DNA of 64,000 nt, taken from NCBI GenBank assembly GCA_024234735.1, contig JACKNV010000001.1:806001-870000 (forward strand), read 5' to 3'. How positions within the stretch are numbered: position 1 is the first letter of the stretch; each line of letters starts with the position of its first letter. This DNA comes from Pseudomonadales bacterium (GTDB lineage Bacteria > Pseudomonadota > Gammaproteobacteria > Pseudomonadales > Halieaceae). Below the pieces are notes generated by a model. That model did not search any database and had not been told where the DNA came from. It saw only the letters and a program-made list of their open reading frames with translations. A program made the position numbers and the translations under genes. Of the stretch, positions 50,783 through 61,361 are shown one piece after another.

Positions 50783-50816
50783 GAAAACACGCAGGGCGGC
50801 GGAGTGGCCGCCCTGC
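50783..50816 (-). terminator. Rho-independent terminator after pckA
   Basis: Perfect 10-bp stem GCAGGGCGGC/GCCGCCCTGC with a 6-nt loop, followed on the minus strand by GTGTTTTCC. It insulates the htpG promoter from pckA transcripts. Confidence 0.75.
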
Positions 50817-50867
50817 GGGACAATGGCGAGGGAAGGCCCGCCGCCCGGAGGCGCCGGGGAGTCGCTA

Positions 50868-52475
50868 TTACAGCTGGGGCCCTGCCGCGACCAGGGCCTT
50901 GCCCTCTTCGTTGCCGGTGAACAGGGCGAAATTATTGACGAAGCGCTGGGCGAGGTCGGTGGCCTTGGCCTCCCACTCCGCGTGGTCCGCATAGGTGTCG
51001 CGGGGGTCGAGAATACCGGGGTCCACGTCGTGCAGCTGTTTGGGGATGGTCAGGTTGAAGATAGGCAGCTCGCCGGTTTCGGCGTTCTCGATCGAGCCGT
51101 CGAGGATGGCATCGATAATCGCCCGGGTGTCCTTGATCGAAATGCGCTTGCCAGTGCCATTCCAGCCGGTATTGACCAGGTAGGCCTTGGCCCCGACCGC
51201 TTCCATGCGCGACACCAGGGTCTTGCCATAAACCACTGGATGCAGGGTGAGGAAGGCCTTGCCGAAGCAGGCGGAGAAGGTCGGCACCGGTTCGGTGATG
51301 CCGCGCTCGGTTCCGGCCAACTTGGCTGTGAACCCCGACAGGAAGTGGTACTTGGTCTGCTCCTGATCCAGTATCGATACCGGCGGCAACACGCCGAAAG
51401 CGTCCGCGGTCAGGAAAATGACCTTGGTGGGGTGCCCGGCGCGGGACACGGGCTTGACGATGTTGTCGATGTGGTAGATCGGGTAGGAAACCCGCGTGTT
51501 TTCAGTGATGGAACGGTCGGCGAAATCGACCTTGCCGCTACCATCCACCACCACGTTTTCCAGCAGTGCGTCGCGGCGGATGGCTTTGTAGATATCGGGC
51601 TCGCTCTCGGGGTCAAGATCAATGGTCTTGGCGTAGCAGCCTCCCTCGAAATTGAATACACCGTCATCGTCCCAGCCGTGCTCGTCATCCCCCACCAGGC
51701 GGCGTTTGGGGTCGGTAGACAGGGTGGTCTTGCCGGTACCGGACAGGCCGAAGAAAATCGCCACGTCTCCGGCTTCGCCGACGTTGGCCGAGCAGTGCAT
51801 GGAAGCCATGTTCTGCAGGGGCAGGTAGTAGTTCATCATCGCGAACATACCCTTTTTCATTTCCCCGCCATACCAGGTGCCGGCGATGATCTGCATCTTC
51901 TCGGTCATGTTGAAGACGGTGAACACCTCCGAGTTGAGGCCGTGGGACTGCCATTCCGGGTCACTGGTTTTGGAGCCGTTGAGCACCACGAAGTCCGGTT
52001 CGCCGTAGTTGTCCAGTTCCTCCTCGGAGGGGCGGATGAACATGTTCTTGACGAAGTGCGCCTGCCAGGCCACCTCGGTGACGAAACGCACCTTGAGGCG
52101 GCTGTTTTCGTTCGCCCCGCAGAAGGTATCCACCACGAACAGGCGTTTGGCGGAGAGCTGGTCGGTGACGATTTTTTTCAGCGTCTGCCAGTTTTCCGGG
52201 GAAATCGGCTTGTTGTCGTTGGGCGACTCGGGGCTGTTCCACCAGACGTGCTCGCGGCTGACATCGTCAAGCACGATAAACTTGTCCTTGGGAGAACGGC
52301 CGGTAAAAATCCCGGTGTGCACGTCCACGGCGCCGAGCTCGGTGACGACCCCCTTCTCATACCCCTGCAGGTCGGCACGGGTCTCCTCCGCGAACAATTG
52401 CTCATAGGAGGGGTTACGGATGATTTCGGTGGTTTCGCTGATACCGTAGACGGATAAGTCAATACTGCTTGTCAT
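50868..52475 (-). CDS. pckA: Phosphoenolpyruvate carboxykinase (ATP)
   Basis: Decarboxylates and phosphorylates oxaloacetate to PEP, the first step of gluconeogenesis. The 535 residues contain the kinase P-loop FFGLSGTGKTTLS (about 241-253), the metal site EGGCYAKTIDL and the adenine-side FLTADAFGVLPP, with GTGKRISIKDTR near the C-terminus. ATP-dependent type by sequence. A TATAAT lies at 52558-52563 on the minus strand, but without a good -35. Confidence 0.97.
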   Translation of the reverse strand: MTSSIDLSVYGISETTEIIRNPSYEQLFAEETRADLQGYEKGVVTELGAVDVHTGIFTGRSPKDKFIVLDDVSREHVWWNSPESPNDNKPISPENWQTLKKIVTDQLSAKRLFVVDTFCGANENSRLKVRFVTEVAWQAHFVKNMFIRPSEEELDNYGEPDFVVLNGSKTSDPEWQSHGLNSEVFTVFNMTEKMQIIAGTWYGGEMKKGMFAMMNYYLPLQNMASMHCSANVGEAGDVAIFFGLSGTGKTTLSTDPKRRLVGDDEHGWDDDGVFNFEGGCYAKTIDLDPESEPDIYKAIRRDALLENVVVDGSGKVDFADRSITENTRVSYPIYHIDNIVKPVSRAGHPTKVIFLTADAFGVLPPVSILDQEQTKYHFLSGFTAKLAGTERGITEPVPTFSACFGKAFLTLHPVVYGKTLVSRMEAVGAKAYLVNTGWNGTGKRISIKDTRAIIDAILDGSIENAETGELPIFNLTIPKQLHDVDPGILDPRDTYADHAEWEAKATDLAQRFVNNFALFTGNEEGKALVAAGPQL

Positions 52476-52666
52476 ATTTGCCTGCCTGCTGTCCTGCTTG
52501 TGGGTCGGTCATGGTCGATGGCGTATACTGCGCCGCGTCCAATTTCCCGGCCGCGAAATTATAAGTCATCCGACGCCTGATTGCCCCGGGTCGGAGAACA
52601 TGTAACCCGGTCTTGTTGAGCCAGATCAAACCCTGGCCCGGGACGGGACCGGAAAAATGTGCAATG

Positions 52667-52700
52667 TGGCGCGGGGCCGGACGCTGCCAGCCCCGCGCCA
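52667..52700 (-). terminator. Strong hairpin after sucD
   Basis: Perfect 11-bp stem TGGCGCGGGGC/GCCCCGCGCCA starting 5 bp after the sucD stop. The T-rich tail (ATTTTTCC) comes only about 9 nt later, so it may instead stabilise the 3' end of the sdh-suc mRNA. Confidence 0.6.
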
Positions 52701-52705
52701 GAGCC

Positions 52706-53574
<869 letters not shown>

Positions 53575-53578
<4 letters not shown>

Positions 53579-54747
53579 TTGGCCGCACCTCCCGCTGCTT
53601 CGACCGCACGCTGGGCCGCATCCGTCAGGCTGCTGGCCGCGATAATATTGAGGCCACTGTCGGCCAGGGCCTTGCGGCCGAGTTCGGCGTTATTGCCTTC
53701 CAGGCGCACGACCACCGGTACGTTCACGCCGATTTCCTCCACCGCGCCGATCACCCCCTCGGCAATCAGGTCACAGCGCACGATGCCGCCGAAAATGTTG
53801 ATCAGTACTGCCTTGACGTTGTCGTCCGACAGAATGATCTTGAAGGCCTCGGCCACCCGCTCCTTGGTAGCGCCACCGCCCACGTCGAGGAAGTTCGCGG
53901 GGAAGCCGCCGTGCAGCGCGACGATGTCCATGGTACCCATGGCCAGGCCGGCACCGTTGACCATACAGCCGATACTGCCGTCCAGGGCCACGTAGTTGAG
54001 ATCCCACTTGGCGGCGTGCGCCTCGCGGGCGTCTTCCTGGCTGGGATCCTGCATTTCCTGCAGGGCTTTCTGCCGGTACAGGGCGTTGCCGTCGACCCCG
54101 ATCTTGGCATCCAGGCAGTGCAGGTCGCCCGCCTCGGTGATCACCAGGGGATTGATCTCGATCAGCGCGAGATCCTTGTCCTCGAACATCTGCGCCAGGC
54201 CCAGGAAGATCTTGACGAACTGCTTGATCTGGTCGCCCTTCAGGCCGAGTTTGAAAGCCAGCTCGCGGCCCTGGTAAGGTTGCGCGCCAACCAGCGGATC
54301 GATGGTGGCCCGCAGGATTTTCTCCGGTGTTTCCTCGGCGACCTTTTCGATTTCCACGCCGCCCTCGGTGGACGCCATGAACACTATGCGGCGCGAGGCG
54401 CGATCCACCACGGCCCCCAGGTACAATTCATCGGCGATGTCGGTGCAGGTTTCCACCAGAATCTTGCTCACTGGCTGGCCGTTGGCGTCCGTCTGGTAGG
54501 TGACCAGGTGCTTGCCCAGCCACTTCTCCGCGAAGTCGCGAATCTCCTCTGCGGTCTTGACGAGTTTTACCCCGCCGGCCTTGCCGCGGCCACCGGCATG
54601 TACCTGGGCTTTCACCACCCACATGTCCCCACCGATCTTTTCCGCCGCCGCTGCCGCCTCTTCCGGGGTGTCCACTGCGAACCCCCTGGAAACCGGCAAC
54701 CCGTATTCGGCAAACAATTGTTTGCCCTGATACTCATGAAGATTCAT
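53575..54747 (-). CDS. sucC: Succinyl-CoA synthetase subunit beta
   Basis: ATP-grasp subunit that binds nucleotide and succinate. The 390 residues start MNLHEYQGKQLFAEYGLPV, with ATP-grasp strands KAQVHAGGRGKAGGVK and EINPLVITEAGDLHCLDAKI, and end with the interface GGIVRCDLIAEGVIG. AGGA precedes the ATG. It is separated from lpd by 124 bp and overlaps sucD. Confidence 0.98.
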
Positions 54748-54871
54748 TTTCTATCCTGTTCTCGGTTGCTGCTCTGCTGGTAATGGAACAGCACGCCAAG
54801 GCTTGCGCGTGCCACCCCTCCTGATGCCGGTGCGCGCCGGGATTATGGTCTTGTCCTCGCACCGGTGATTC

Positions 54872-56311
54872 TTACTTGCGTTTCTTGCGATTGGCGATGT
54901 GGATCGCGTGCCCGTCCACCGCCAGGGCGGCCTCGTGCACGGCCTCCGACAAGGTCGGGTGGCCGAACACGGTGAGCCCGATATCCTCGGCACTGGAGCC
55001 GAACTCCATGGCTATCACCACCTGTTGCACCAGGTCCGCCGCCGACGGGCCGACGATATGGCACCCCAGTACCCTATCGGTATCGGCATGGGCCAGGATC
55101 TTGACCATACCTTCGGACTCATTGGAAGCCAGCGCCCTGCCGCTGGCGGCAAAAGGAAATACGCCTGACTTGTAGGGCGTGCCATCGGCCTTGAGCTCCT
55201 GCTCGGTCTTGCCCACCGCGGCGACTTCCGGGTGGGTGTAGATAACCGACGGGATGCAGTCGTAATTCATTTGGGCTGGCTTGCCGGCGATGCGCTCGGC
55301 TACCATGATGCCCTCCTCCGAACCCTTGTGGGCCAGCATGGGGCCGCGCACCACGTCACCCACGGCAAAAATGTGCGGCGCCTCGGTTTCACAGTAGTCG
55401 TTGACGAAAATATAGCCGCGCTCATCGAGGGTGAGGCCGCTGTCACTGGCAAACAGCTCCTTGGAACGGGGCTTGCGACCGACTGCCACGATCAGTTTGT
55501 CGAAGGTTTCCACCTCGTCGCCATCGGCGCTGGTATAGGACACCTCCACCACGCCATTCTTCACCTCGGCGCCGGTAACCCGGGTGCCAAGGCGGATGTC
55601 GAGCCCCTGCTTCTTGAAGATCTTGGCCGCTTCCCTGGCGATCTGGACGTCCATCATCGGCAGGAAATCGTCCAGCGCCTCCAGCATCACCACCTCCGAG
55701 CCCAGCCGGTTCCAGACACTGCCCAGTTCCAGGCCGATAACCCCGGCCCCGATCACGCCCAGGCGCTGCGGCACATCCGAAAGGGCAAGGGCGCCGGTGG
55801 AATCGATGATGTATTCGTTGTCGATGGGCGCGGGAGGGATCTCCACCGGCACGGAACCAGCGGCGATAATCACGTTGCCCGCCTGCAGCTCCCGCACATT
55901 GCCGTCCTTGTCGGTGACCTCGACGCGGGCGCCCGCCAGCACCCTGCCGGTGCCCGAAACCGGCGTGACCCCATTGTGCTTGAACAGGCCCGCAATACCG
56001 CCAGTCAACTGATCGACAATGCTGTCCTTGCGCTGAAGCATGGCGGGCACGTCGATGGTGGCGCCCTCGATGGCAATGCCGTGCACCGCCAGGTGATCGC
56101 GGGCCTCGGCAAACTTGTAGCTGCTGTCCAGCAGCGCCTTGGAGGGAATACAGCCCACGTTGAGACAGGTACCTCCCAGGCGCACCTTGCCTTTATCGTC
56201 CAGCCACTGCTCGACGCAGGCGGTGGACAGGCCCAGCTGCGCGGCCCTGATCGCCGCCACATAGCCCGCCGGGCCGGCGCCGATCACTACAACATCGTAT
56301 TTGTCAGACAT
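54872..56311 (-). CDS. lpdG: Dihydrolipoyl dehydrogenase (E3)
   Basis: Flavoprotein that reoxidises the lipoyl group of the 2-oxoglutarate dehydrogenase complex. The 479 residues have the FAD motif VVIGAGPAGYVAAIRAAQLG, the redox-active cysteines in GGTCLNVGCIPSKALL, the NAD motif GVIGAGVIGLELGSVW and the catalytic His in VFGHPTLSEAVHE. Its position inside the suc operon, between sucB and sucC, is the Pseudomonas lpdG arrangement; enterics have no lpd there. Confidence 0.96.
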   Translation of the reverse strand: MSDKYDVVVIGAGPAGYVAAIRAAQLGLSTACVEQWLDDKGKVRLGGTCLNVGCIPSKALLDSSYKFAEARDHLAVHGIAIEGATIDVPAMLQRKDSIVDQLTGGIAGLFKHNGVTPVSGTGRVLAGARVEVTDKDGNVRELQAGNVIIAAGSVPVEIPPAPIDNEYIIDSTGALALSDVPQRLGVIGAGVIGLELGSVWNRLGSEVVMLEALDDFLPMMDVQIAREAAKIFKKQGLDIRLGTRVTGAEVKNGVVEVSYTSADGDEVETFDKLIVAVGRKPRSKELFASDSGLTLDERGYIFVNDYCETEAPHIFAVGDVVRGPMLAHKGSEEGIMVAERIAGKPAQMNYDCIPSVIYTHPEVAAVGKTEQELKADGTPYKSGVFPFAASGRALASNESEGMVKILAHADTDRVLGCHIVGPSAADLVQQVVIAMEFGSSAEDIGLTVFGHPTLSEAVHEAALAVDGHAIHIANRKKRK

Positions 56312-56354
56312 GTTCTTGCCCCAGTATCTTTCAGTTGGCGCGCCACACTTGCGC

Positions 56355-57581
56355 TTAAAGCTGCAGCAGGATGCGCGCCGGATCCTCGATCAGGTCCTTG
56401 ATGGCGACCAGGAACTGGACCGCCGTCTTGCCGTCGATCAAGCGGTGATCATACGACAGCGCCAGGTACATCATGGGCTGGATCACCACCTCGCCGTTCA
56501 CCGCCACCGGGCGCTCCTGGATGGTGTGCATCCCCAGGATACCGGTCTGCGGCGGGTTGAGTATCGGCGTGGACAGCAGTGACCCGAACACACCGCCATT
56601 GGTGACGGTGAAGGTGCCGCCGGTCATATCGTCGATCGTCAGTTTGTTGTCCCGGGCGCGAATGCCCAGGTCGCGAATCGCCGCCTCGACGTCCGCCAGG
56701 CTCATGAAATCGGCATCTCGCAGCACCGGGACCACCAGGCCGCCGTCGGTGGACACGGCCACGCCAATGTCCTGGTAGCCATGGTAGACGATATCGTTGC
56801 CATCGATGGAGGCGTTGACGGCGGGAAAACGCTTCAGCGCCTCACAGGCGGCCTTGATAAAAAAGCCCATGAAGCCCAGACGGGTGCCGTTGTGGGTTTT
56901 CTCGAACTGATCCTTGTACTTGCGGCGCAGCTCCATCACCGGAGCCATGTTGACCTCGTTGAAGGTGGTCAGCATGGCCGTCTGCTGGGTGGCGTTGAGC
57001 AGGCGTTCGGCGATCTTGGCCCGCATGCGGGTCATGGGCACGCGTTTCTCGATACGCTCTCCGGAAGGGCCGGCGGGCACCGCCATTTCCCCGGCGCCGG
57101 CCGCGGCCGGCACAGGCGTCGGCGACGCGGCCGCCGGCCGGGAAGCGGTGTCCAGGTGCTGAAGGATATCTTCCTTGGTGACGCGCCCACCCTTGCCGCT
57201 GCCGGTAATCTCGCCGGGGTCGAGCTTGTGCTCTTCCACCAGCTTGCGCGCGGCAGGCCCGAGCTTGTCAGTGCCGCCCCTGGTCTGCCCGGCATCCGCT
57301 GGCGCTGGCTCGGCTGCGGTCGCGCCAGAGGCTGCCCGCGCCGCGCCTGGCTCCAGGGTTGCCAGCAACTGCTCGCTCTGGATGGTTTCGCCTTCCTGGG
57401 CGTGAATCGCGGTCAGTACGCCGTCCTCCGGAGCGACCACTTCCATCACCACCTTGTCGGTTTCGATCTCGACGATCAACTCGTCCCGTGAAACCGACTC
57501 GCCCTCGGCTTTGTGCCAGCTCGCGACCTCGCCGTCGGCGACCGATTCGGGAAAGGCGGGAGCCTTTATTTCAATAGCCAT
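56355..57581 (-). CDS. sucB: 2-oxoglutarate dehydrogenase E2, dihydrolipoyllysine succinyltransferase
   Basis: Core acyltransferase of the 2-oxoglutarate dehydrogenase complex. The 408 residues have one lipoyl domain (1-80, attachment lysine in IVEIETDKVVMEV), a peripheral-subunit-binding domain (about 110-145, AARKLVEEHKLDPGEITGSG) and a catalytic domain ending with the HRLIDGKTAVQFL His/Asp pair. Ala/Pro-rich linkers separate them. AAAGGA precedes the ATG. Confidence 0.97.
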   Translation of the reverse strand: MAIEIKAPAFPESVADGEVASWHKAEGESVSRDELIVEIETDKVVMEVVAPEDGVLTAIHAQEGETIQSEQLLATLEPGAARAASGATAAEPAPADAGQTRGGTDKLGPAARKLVEEHKLDPGEITGSGKGGRVTKEDILQHLDTASRPAAASPTPVPAAAGAGEMAVPAGPSGERIEKRVPMTRMRAKIAERLLNATQQTAMLTTFNEVNMAPVMELRRKYKDQFEKTHNGTRLGFMGFFIKAACEALKRFPAVNASIDGNDIVYHGYQDIGVAVSTDGGLVVPVLRDADFMSLADVEAAIRDLGIRARDNKLTIDDMTGGTFTVTNGGVFGSLLSTPILNPPQTGILGMHTIQERPVAVNGEVVIQPMMYLALSYDHRLIDGKTAVQFLVAIKDLIEDPARILLQL

Positions 57582-57615
57582 TTCGCTTCCTTTGGGGGTG
57601 CTGTCATGCCGCCGG

Positions 57616-60459
57616 CTAATCCTGGGCCAGGGCTTCGTTGATTAATCGTTCCTGCTGCTCCACGTGCAGGGCCATGTACCCGGCGGCGGGGGCCGCTGAG
57701 GAATCCCTGCCCACGTAGCGCAGGTATATATCGCTGCCGTGCTGGTGGATCACCCGCCGCATGTGATGCTGGCTGGCATACCAGGCGCCCTGGTTCATGG
57801 GCTCTTCCTGGCACCATACCGCGTCTTCGACATTCGGGTAGGCGCTGAGGGCTTCCAGCAACTCATCCTCCGGGAAGGGGTACAGCTGCTCCAGGCGCAG
57901 GATGGCGATGTTGTCGATACCGCGTTCCTGCCGGGCTGCGCGCAAATCGTAGAACACCTTGCCGCTGCACAGGATGATGCGCTTGACCTTGCTGTTGTCG
58001 AGCGGATCACTGTCGTTGAGCACATTGTGAAAGCGGCCGTTGGCCAGTTCTTCCAGGGTCGAGGTCGCCTCCTTGTGGCGCAGCAGGCTCTTGGGCGACA
58101 TGACGATAAGCGGCTTGCGCAACGGCCGGATCGCCTGGCGCCGCAGCATGTGGTAGACCTGGGCGGGCGTGGTGGGAACGCACACCTGGATATTGTGCTC
58201 CGCGGACAGTTGCATGAAGCGCTCCAGGCGGGCCGAGGAGTGCTCGGGGCCCTGCCCTTCGTAACCGTGAGGCAACAGCATGGTCAGGCCGCACAGGCGC
58301 GCCCACTTGTGCTCGCCACTGGTGATGAACTGGTCGATCACCACCTGGGCGCCATTGGCGAAATCGCCGAACTGGGCCTCCCACACGACCAGCCCCTGGG
58401 GACGGGTAGTGGCGTAGCCGTACTCGAAGGCCAGCACCGCCTCCTCGGACAGCAGCGAATCGTAAATCCTGAACCGGGCCTGGCCTTCCCCCAGGTGCTG
58501 CAGGGGGCGATAACTCTTGGCGGTTTTCTGGTTATAGAGCACCGCGTGGCGGTGGGAGAACGTGCCGCGACCAACGTCCTGGCCGGTGATACGGACGGGG
58601 TAGCCCTGGGTGAGCAGGGTCGCGTAGGCGAGATTCTCGGCGAAGCCCCAGTTCATGGGCATGGCCCCGGCCGCCATTTTACGCCGGTCCTCGAGGATCT
58701 TGGCGACCTGGCGCTGCAGCGGGAAGTTGTCCGGCGCCGTGTTGCTCGCCTGCGCCAGCGCCTGTAACTCGTGGATATCCATGCGGGTGTCGGCCTGCAG
58801 GGTCCAGTCGTGACCGATATAGGGCGACCAGTCGACGAAGAGCGACTTGTTGGGCTCGGATACCAGGCTGCTGACCAGCGGCTCGCCCCGCTCCAGGGAC
58901 TCCCGATAGCGGTCCACCAGGAAGCCGTCCTCCTCCTGGGTGAGCATACCCTCCTCGATCAACCGGCGGGCGTAGAGGTCGCGCGTGGTGGGGTGCTTGC
59001 GAATCCGGGCATACATCTGCGGTTGCGTGACCGAAGGTTCGTCCGCCTCGTTATGGCCCCGCCGGCGGTAACAGATCAGGTCGATGACCACGTCCTTCTT
59101 GAACTCCGTGCGGTAATCGACGGCCATCTGGGTGACAAACAGTACCGCCTCGGGATCGTCCGCGTTGACATGGAAAATCGGGGCCTGGACCATCTTGGCG
59201 ATATCGGTGCAGTACTCGGTCGAGCGGGCATCCTCGCGGCGGCTGGTGGTGAAACCCACCTGGTTATTCACCACAATGTGAACCGTGCCGCCAGTCTTGT
59301 AGGCCCGGGTCTGGGACATCTGGAAGGTCTCCATCACCACGCCCTGACCGGCGAAGGCCGCGTCCCCGTGGACCACGATCGGCACCACCAGGTCGCCGAC
59401 GCTGTCGTTGCGCCGTTCCTGGCGGGCGCGCACCGAGCCCTCGACCACCGGGGCGACGATCTCCAGGTGGGAGGGGTTGAATGACAAGGCCAGGTGGATT
59501 TCACCGCCCGGAGTCATCACGTTGGAAGAGAAGCCCTGGTGGTACTTCACGTCGCCGGAGCTCTCGTATTGCACCCTGCCCTCGAATTCGGCGAACAGTT
59601 CCGAGGGATTCTTGCCGAGAATATTCACCAGCACGTTGAGGCGACCCCGGTGGGCCATGCCGATGACGATTTCCTGGGCCCGGTAGGAGCCGAAGCGCTG
59701 GATCATTTCCGACAGCATGGGGATAAGGCTCTCGCCACCCTCCAGGCCGAAACGCTTGGTTCCAGGGTATTTGGAGCCAAGGGATTTTTCCAGGCCCTCG
59801 GCCTGGATCAGGCTGCTCAGCAGTTGCAGGCGGATCTCCCTGCCGTAATCGGGAGCCGAACGCACCGACTCCATGCGCTGCATGATCCAGTGTCGCTCCT
59901 CGGTGTCGACGATGTGCATGAACTCGGCGCCGACGGTATTACAGTAGGTGCGCTCCATGGCCCGGACGATTTCGCCCAGGGTGGCGTCGGCTTTGCCGAT
60001 GTGCAGACTGCCGGTCTGGAAAACGGTGTCGAAATCGGCCGCCGACAGCTGGTGAAACCCCAGTTCCAGGTCGGCCACGTGTTCCCGGGGCGCCAGCCCC
60101 AGCGGGTCCAGCTGGGCCTTCTGGTGGCCGCGCTGGCGATAGGCGGAAATCAGCTGGACCACCCGTACCTGCTTGCGCTCGTACTCGGTGGCCTGGGAAT
60201 CGTGGGCGACGGTGGCCTCGGTGCGCACCCGCATCTTGCTGATCTGGGCGAAACGATCGCGCACTACCGAGTGCGGGACGTCCTCCATGTGCACCACCGC
60301 CGATTCGACCCGGGGAAGCTTGTCGAAATAGTCCCGCCACTGCTCGGGCACCCCGTTGGGATCCTTGAGGTAGTCCTCGTAGAGGTTCTCGACATAGGTG
60401 GCGTTCCCCCCCGATATATGGGAACTACGCCACAACAGCTCCATCGAACTTTCTTGCAT
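57616..60459 (-). CDS. sucA: 2-oxoglutarate dehydrogenase E1
   Basis: Thiamine-diphosphate enzyme that decarboxylates 2-oxoglutarate. The 947 residues show the N-terminal YVENLYEDYLKDPNGVPEQW helix, the GLEGGESLIPML region, GMAHRGRLNVLVNILGK, the ThDP motif with GDAAFAGQGVVMET, and the C-terminal GYEGQGPEHSSARLERF. AAGGGG lies upstream of the ATG. A 185-bp gap from sdhB leaves room for a separate promoter, but no clear boxes were found. Confidence 0.98.
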   Translation of the reverse strand: MQESSMELLWRSSHISGGNATYVENLYEDYLKDPNGVPEQWRDYFDKLPRVESAVVHMEDVPHSVVRDRFAQISKMRVRTEATVAHDSQATEYERKQVRVVQLISAYRQRGHQKAQLDPLGLAPREHVADLELGFHQLSAADFDTVFQTGSLHIGKADATLGEIVRAMERTYCNTVGAEFMHIVDTEERHWIMQRMESVRSAPDYGREIRLQLLSSLIQAEGLEKSLGSKYPGTKRFGLEGGESLIPMLSEMIQRFGSYRAQEIVIGMAHRGRLNVLVNILGKNPSELFAEFEGRVQYESSGDVKYHQGFSSNVMTPGGEIHLALSFNPSHLEIVAPVVEGSVRARQERRNDSVGDLVVPIVVHGDAAFAGQGVVMETFQMSQTRAYKTGGTVHIVVNNQVGFTTSRREDARSTEYCTDIAKMVQAPIFHVNADDPEAVLFVTQMAVDYRTEFKKDVVIDLICYRRRGHNEADEPSVTQPQMYARIRKHPTTRDLYARRLIEEGMLTQEEDGFLVDRYRESLERGEPLVSSLVSEPNKSLFVDWSPYIGHDWTLQADTRMDIHELQALAQASNTAPDNFPLQRQVAKILEDRRKMAAGAMPMNWGFAENLAYATLLTQGYPVRITGQDVGRGTFSHRHAVLYNQKTAKSYRPLQHLGEGQARFRIYDSLLSEEAVLAFEYGYATTRPQGLVVWEAQFGDFANGAQVVIDQFITSGEHKWARLCGLTMLLPHGYEGQGPEHSSARLERFMQLSAEHNIQVCVPTTPAQVYHMLRRQAIRPLRKPLIVMSPKSLLRHKEATSTLEELANGRFHNVLNDSDPLDNSKVKRIILCSGKVFYDLRAARQERGIDNIAILRLEQLYPFPEDELLEALSAYPNVEDAVWCQEEPMNQGAWYASQHHMRRVIHQHGSDIYLRYVGRDSSAAPAAGYMALHVEQQERLINEALAQD

Positions 60460-60644
60460 CTCACCCCTTCCAGCGGGTCGAACGGTTAAATCAGGGCAAT
60501 CCGATACCGGAGTGTAGCAGCGCCGGCCCCGGCCTGCTCCTCCGCGCCCAGTACCACCGAGCCCGGGGGGAAACGACCGTACCGGAACCAGATAGCCCTA
60601 ATAAAATACTCTCTAATTCAATGCGTTATAGATACCTTTTAATG

Positions 60645-61349
60645 TCATGTCGCACGAGAAAGCAGCATATTCCTGATATGGCCAATCGCCCGCGTTGGGT
60701 TGAGGCCCTTGGGGCACACGTTGACACAGTTCTGGATGCCGTGACAGCGAAACACACTGAAGGGATCGTCCAGCTTGGCCAGGCGCTCCTCGGTGGCGGT
60801 GTCGCGACTGTCGGCCAGGAAACGGTAGGCCTGCAGCAGCCCGGCGGGGCCGATAAAGCGGTCCGGGTTCCACCAGAAAGAGGGACAGGAGGTGGAACAA
60901 CAGGCGCACAGGATGCATTCGTACAGGCCATCCAGCTTCTCCCGGTCCTCGGGGGACTGCAGGCGCTCGATGGCCGGCGCGGGGGAATCATTCTGCAGGT
61001 AGGGCTGCACTTTTTCGTACTGGGTGTAGAACATGCTCATGTCGACCACCAGGTCGCGCACCACCGGCAGGCCCGGCAGCGGGCGCAGTACCAGCTTGTT
61101 GTTGCGCACGGTCTCGGACAGCGGGGTGATGCAGGCGAGGCCGTTCTTGCCGTTCATGTTGATCCCGTCGGAGCCGCAGACGCCCTCGCGGCAGGAGCGG
61201 CGATAGGTCACGCTGGTGTCCTGTGACTTGATCAGCTCCAGCACATCCAGCACCATCAGGTCCTTGCCGCCGGTGTCGACCTGCACGTCCTGCATGTAGG
61301 GTTCGGCATCGGTTTCCGGGTTATAGCGATAAATGCTTACTTGCAACAT
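60645..61349 (-). CDS. sdhB: Succinate dehydrogenase iron-sulfur subunit
   Basis: Electron-transfer subunit of complex II. The 234-residue protein has the [2Fe-2S] cysteines (SCREGVCGSDGINMNG and a following LAC), and the [4Fe-4S] and [3Fe-4S] set in CILCACCSTSCPSFWWN and CHGIQNCVNVCPKGLNP. It follows sdhA by 12 bp in the sdhCDAB operon. Confidence 0.98.
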   Translation of the reverse strand: MLQVSIYRYNPETDAEPYMQDVQVDTGGKDLMVLDVLELIKSQDTSVTYRRSCREGVCGSDGINMNGKNGLACITPLSETVRNNKLVLRPLPGLPVVRDLVVDMSMFYTQYEKVQPYLQNDSPAPAIERLQSPEDREKLDGLYECILCACCSTSCPSFWWNPDRFIGPAGLLQAYRFLADSRDTATEERLAKLDDPFSVFRCHGIQNCVNVCPKGLNPTRAIGHIRNMLLSRAT

Positions 61350-61361
61350 GTCAGAAGCCCC

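Noticed and set aside
50619..52457. Plus-strand 612-codon frame opposite pckA
   Set aside because: Mirror of pckA codon bias; no ribosome site and no recognisable domain.
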